7,438 bases of DNA from NCBI GenBank assembly GCA_043789035.1, contig JAYWIG010000307.1, positions 1 to 7,438 on the forward strand. Reading direction: 5' to 3'. This document shows positions 5,516-7,438 of this stretch, piece after piece (position 1 is the stretch's first letter; every line of letters begins with the position of its first letter). The DNA is from JAYWIG01 sp043789035 (GTDB lineage: Bacteria > Pseudomonadota > Gammaproteobacteria > Burkholderiales > Burkholderiaceae_E). The notes beneath the pieces were generated by a model that had not been told where the DNA came from, ran no database searches, and saw only the letters and a program-made list of their open reading frames with translations. Made by a program: the position numbers and the translations under genes.

Positions 5516-6490
5516 TTAATCTAACTTAATCGCCGCATCGCGAATTAATTTACCAAATCGTTCCGACTCTGCACGTTGCATGGTCGCCAATTGCTCTCGG
5601 CTAATCATGCCGGGTTCGCCACCTAAACCTCTAAGCTTGGTTTGAATATCGGGTAAGGCCACAACCCGCGTGAGCTCTGCACTCAGCTTAGCAACGACAT
5701 CGGCAGGTGTACCCGCAGTAGCATACAAAGCGTACCAAGTCGCCATTTCGGCAGCAGGAAAACCCGCCTCGGCAATCGTCGGCACGTTCGGCAACTCTTT
5801 TGACCTTGCAGGCACAGTGATCGCAAGTGGCTTAAGCTTGCCCGCTTTTATTTGCGCCATCGCCGATGAAGTTGTATCGAACATCACCTGTACTTGCCCA
5901 GAAATCAGATCAAGATGCGCTTGACTACTTCCCTTGTAAGGAATGTGAATCATCTTAGTGCCCGTGATGTTTTTAAATGCTTCACCGGCTATATGCTGAG
6001 TACTCCCGACACCTGACGAGGCAAACTTATAGTCATCCGGTTTAGCCTTCATCAGAGCAACTAACTCCGCAGTATCTTTCGCAGGCACATTGGGCCCAAC
6101 GACGAGTACATTGGGCACTGTTACGATCAATCCAATCGGAATCAAATCTTTCAATGGATCGAAACTTAATTTGATTAAATGTGGCGCAATCGCTTGGCCA
6201 GTATTCGTTGCTGCCAGCAGGGTATAGCCATCCGGCGCCGCTTTTGCCGTCATATCCGCTGCAATCGTGTTCGAAGCTCCTGCGCGGTTTTCAATCACAA
6301 ACTGCTGCTTGAATGTCTCTGAAAATTTCTCGGCCAGCATACGTGCGATGATGTCTGTACCACCACCTGCATTGGCGCCCACCATGATACGCACAGGCTT
6401 CGTGGGGTAGGCTGTTTGTGCAAGCGCTAAGTGCGCCATTGAGCCCATCGAAACTATCAACACAGAATTTATCAAGAATCGTTTTAACAT
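5516..6490 (-). CDS. TctC/Bug-family periplasmic solute-binding receptor (copy 2)
   Basis: A complete 324-residue receptor with a clear signal peptide: MLKRF, a hydrophobic stretch to about residue 22 and a likely cut after ALA (22-24). YPTKPVRIMV opens the mature domain. Both ligand loops depart from the common form. The first reads GANAGGGTD (38-46), where the family usually has PF.PGG.TD. The second reads ENRAGASNTIA (68-78), where ENRPGAGG.IG is usual. That suggests a different ligand from copies 1 and 3, though it remains a carboxylate-type receptor by family. PYKGSSQAHLDLISGQVQ is the standard central motif. The gene lies 48 bp downstream of copy 3 and 3 bp upstream of the PdxA-like gene, so the three are probably co-transcribed, with the receptors recognising the substrate or a precursor of the dehydrogenase pathway. 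The upstream ribosome site is weak (AAGAAAG, somewhat distant). Confidence 0.93.
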   Translation of the reverse strand: MLKRFLINSVLIVSMGSMAHLALAQTAYPTKPVRIMVGANAGGGTDIIARMLAEKFSETFKQQFVIENRAGASNTIAADMTAKAAPDGYTLLAATNTGQAIAPHLIKLSFDPLKDLIPIGLIVTVPNVLVVGPNVPAKDTAELVALMKAKPDDYKFASSGVGSTQHIAGEAFKNITGTKMIHIPYKGSSQAHLDLISGQVQVMFDTTSSAMAQIKAGKLKPLAITVPARSKELPNVPTIAEAGFPAAEMATWYALYATAGTPADVVAKLSAELTRVVALPDIQTKLRGLGGEPGMISREQLATMQRAESERFGKLIRDAAIKLD

Positions 6491-6510
6491 CTTAGATCTA
6501 CTTTCTTTTT

Positions 6511-6550
6511 TATCTGCCTTAATCTACCTCAGTCTGCCTTAGTCCGCCTT
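6511..6550. repeat. Four tandem imperfect 10-bp repeats at the end of tctC copy 3
   Basis: Four adjoining decamers on the plus strand: TATCTGCCTT, AATCTACCTC, AGTCTGCCTT and AGTCCGCCTT. On the minus strand the unit is about AAGGCAGAYT. The array spans the last codons and the stop (TAA, 6541-6539) of tctC copy 3 and fills most of the gap before copy 2. It looks like slippage or duplication of the gene's 3' end (Lys-Ala-Asp-stop). No stem or T-run indicates a terminator. Confidence 0.6.
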
Positions 6551-7438
6551 CACCCGCCCCGAACTCATCACCGGTTTCCACCGAACAATTTCACTTTCAA
6601 TTAATCGTGAGAATATCGCAGGGGTCGAAGGCGTTGCAATAGCCCCTTCATTGTTCAATCGAGTCCGCAATTCGTTACTAGCAAGCACTTCGTTAATCTT
6701 AGCGTTAAGTTTGGTAATAATCTCAGGCGGCGTTCCTGCAGGGGCAACGACACCGTACCACTGATCCGCCTCGAAGTTTTTAATGCCTGAGGCTTGCGCC
6801 ACTGTCGGTAAATCTGGCAGCACATCCAACCGTGTGGGCGAAGAAACAGCCAAGGCCCGTAGCTGCCCGCTTTTAATTTGGCTCAATACGGCTGGTGCCC
6901 CAGTAAACATTACTTGAATTTGCCCGCTAATCAAATCGGTCACAGCGGGAATCGTACCCCGATAAGGTACATGAACAATCGAGGTACCCGTTTGCATTTT
7001 GAAATACTCAGTCGATAGGTTCGCGGCACTGCCATTACCTCCCGAACCATAGTTCAGCTTGCCAGGGTTCACTTTCAACCACGCCAAGAATTCTTTGAAA
7101 TCTTTCACTGGTGTCGATGGATGAACCACCAATATATTCGGCACTCTGGCCACCCAAGCCACGGCAGCGAAATCTTTCACAGGGTTGTAAGGTAGCTTCG
7201 GATACAAGCTCGGATTTACCGCCAAGGTGCCAATATGCCCCATCAATAAGGTGTAGCCATCAGCAGGGGCTTTTGCCACTTTATCGGCACCAATGCTGCC
7301 ACCGGCACCGGGCAGGTTTTCAACCACTACGGCCTGGCCCCAAGCTTTGCTGAGCTCTTGGCCTATGGCACGAGCAAGAATATCGGTAGTGCCACCCGGA
7401 GTGAAAGGCACGACAAGGCGGATAGGTTTTGTGGGGTA
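6539..7438 (-). CDS. TctC/Bug-family periplasmic solute-binding receptor (copy 3), 5' end beyond the window
   Basis: 299 codons of a Bug receptor are visible, and the frame stays open to the right edge. The first visible residues are YPTKPIRLVVPFTPGGTTD, which in this family sit just after the signal peptide, so only about 25-30 N-terminal residues are missing. The GTG at 7411, within this stretch, is not the real start. Family marks: VPFTPGGTTDILARA, ENLPGAGGSIGADKV, PADGYTLLMGHIGT, the central VPYRGTIPAVTDLISGQIQ and WYGVVAPAGTPPE. Both ligand loops are canonical, unlike those of copy 2. It is the upstream gene of the tctC-3, tctC-2, pdxA-like series; whether more genes precede it cannot be seen. 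The 3' end carries the 10-bp tandem repeats. The ligand is unknown but presumably related to the substrate of the dehydrogenase. Confidence 0.92.
   Translation of the reverse strand, partial: YPTKPIRLVVPFTPGGTTDILARAIGQELSKAWGQAVVVENLPGAGGSIGADKVAKAPADGYTLLMGHIGTLAVNPSLYPKLPYNPVKDFAAVAWVARVPNILVVHPSTPVKDFKEFLAWLKVNPGKLNYGSGGNGSAANLSTEYFKMQTGTSIVHVPYRGTIPAVTDLISGQIQVMFTGAPAVLSQIKSGQLRALAVSSPTRLDVLPDLPTVAQASGIKNFEADQWYGVVAPAGTPPEIITKLNAKINEVLASNELRTRLNNEGAIATPSTPAIFSRLIESEIVRWKPVMSSGRVKAD

Noticed and set aside
7111..7353. Plus-strand open frame inside tctC copy 3
   Set aside because: Shadow of the receptor gene; no family resemblance and no ribosome binding site.
1..7438. CRISPR array, insertion sequence, prophage or toxin-antitoxin pair
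   Set aside because: No spaced direct repeats, transposase or integrase motifs, terminal inverted repeats or small paired ORFs of that kind were seen.

Overview
The window looks like chromosome of a betaproteobacterium, most likely Burkholderiales. The main reason is three genes for TctC/Bug-family periplasmic solute receptors, a family heavily expanded in that order. A PdxA2-like dehydrogenase, an EntS-like MFS exporter, a YafY-type WYL regulator, a UPF0310 EVE protein and a dead tryptophan 2,3-dioxygenase fit the same picture. Base composition is near balanced by eye. This is family-level reasoning; no rRNA or other taxonomic marker is present.

Layout, left to right. Positions 1 to about 120 read on the minus strand as an internal piece of what resembles a TolC-type outer-membrane efflux protein. 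It abuts, head to head, a 5'-truncated EAL (c-di-GMP phosphodiesterase) domain on the plus strand (116-667). The EAL piece lacks its N-terminal part, including the EAL motif. An intact MFS transporter follows on the plus strand (704-1933). It converges, with a 16-bp gap, on a minus-strand set read right to left: tctC-1 (3136-4098), a WYL regulator (2429-3136, overlapping tctC-1 by one base) and an EVE protein (1950-2363). A perfect 8-bp inverted repeat with a 3-bp loop lies on the stop codon of the regulator, just upstream of the EVE gene.

Divergent from tctC-1 is a decayed tryptophan 2,3-dioxygenase gene (kynA relic, 4164-4576). It has a nonsense codon and two large internal deletions, one of which shifts the frame. 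Its last base touches the stop codon of the pdxA-like gene. The right part is a minus-strand operon: tctC-3 (6539-7438, running off the right edge), tctC-2 (5516-6490) and pdxA-like (4577-5512), separated by 48 bp and 3 bp.

How the genes may work together: the right operon probably pairs recognition of an organic acid with its oxidation by a PdxA2-type dehydrogenase. No TctA/TctB permease genes and no sugar-acid kinase are visible. The middle operon links a Bug receptor to a WYL regulator, which may control itself or the EVE gene through the palindrome. I found no CRISPR array, transposase, tRNA, rRNA or recognisable defence system. The most noteworthy items are the kynA relic, the inverted junction near position 115 and the palindrome at 2415-2433. 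Every non-coding gap is shorter than 100 bases.
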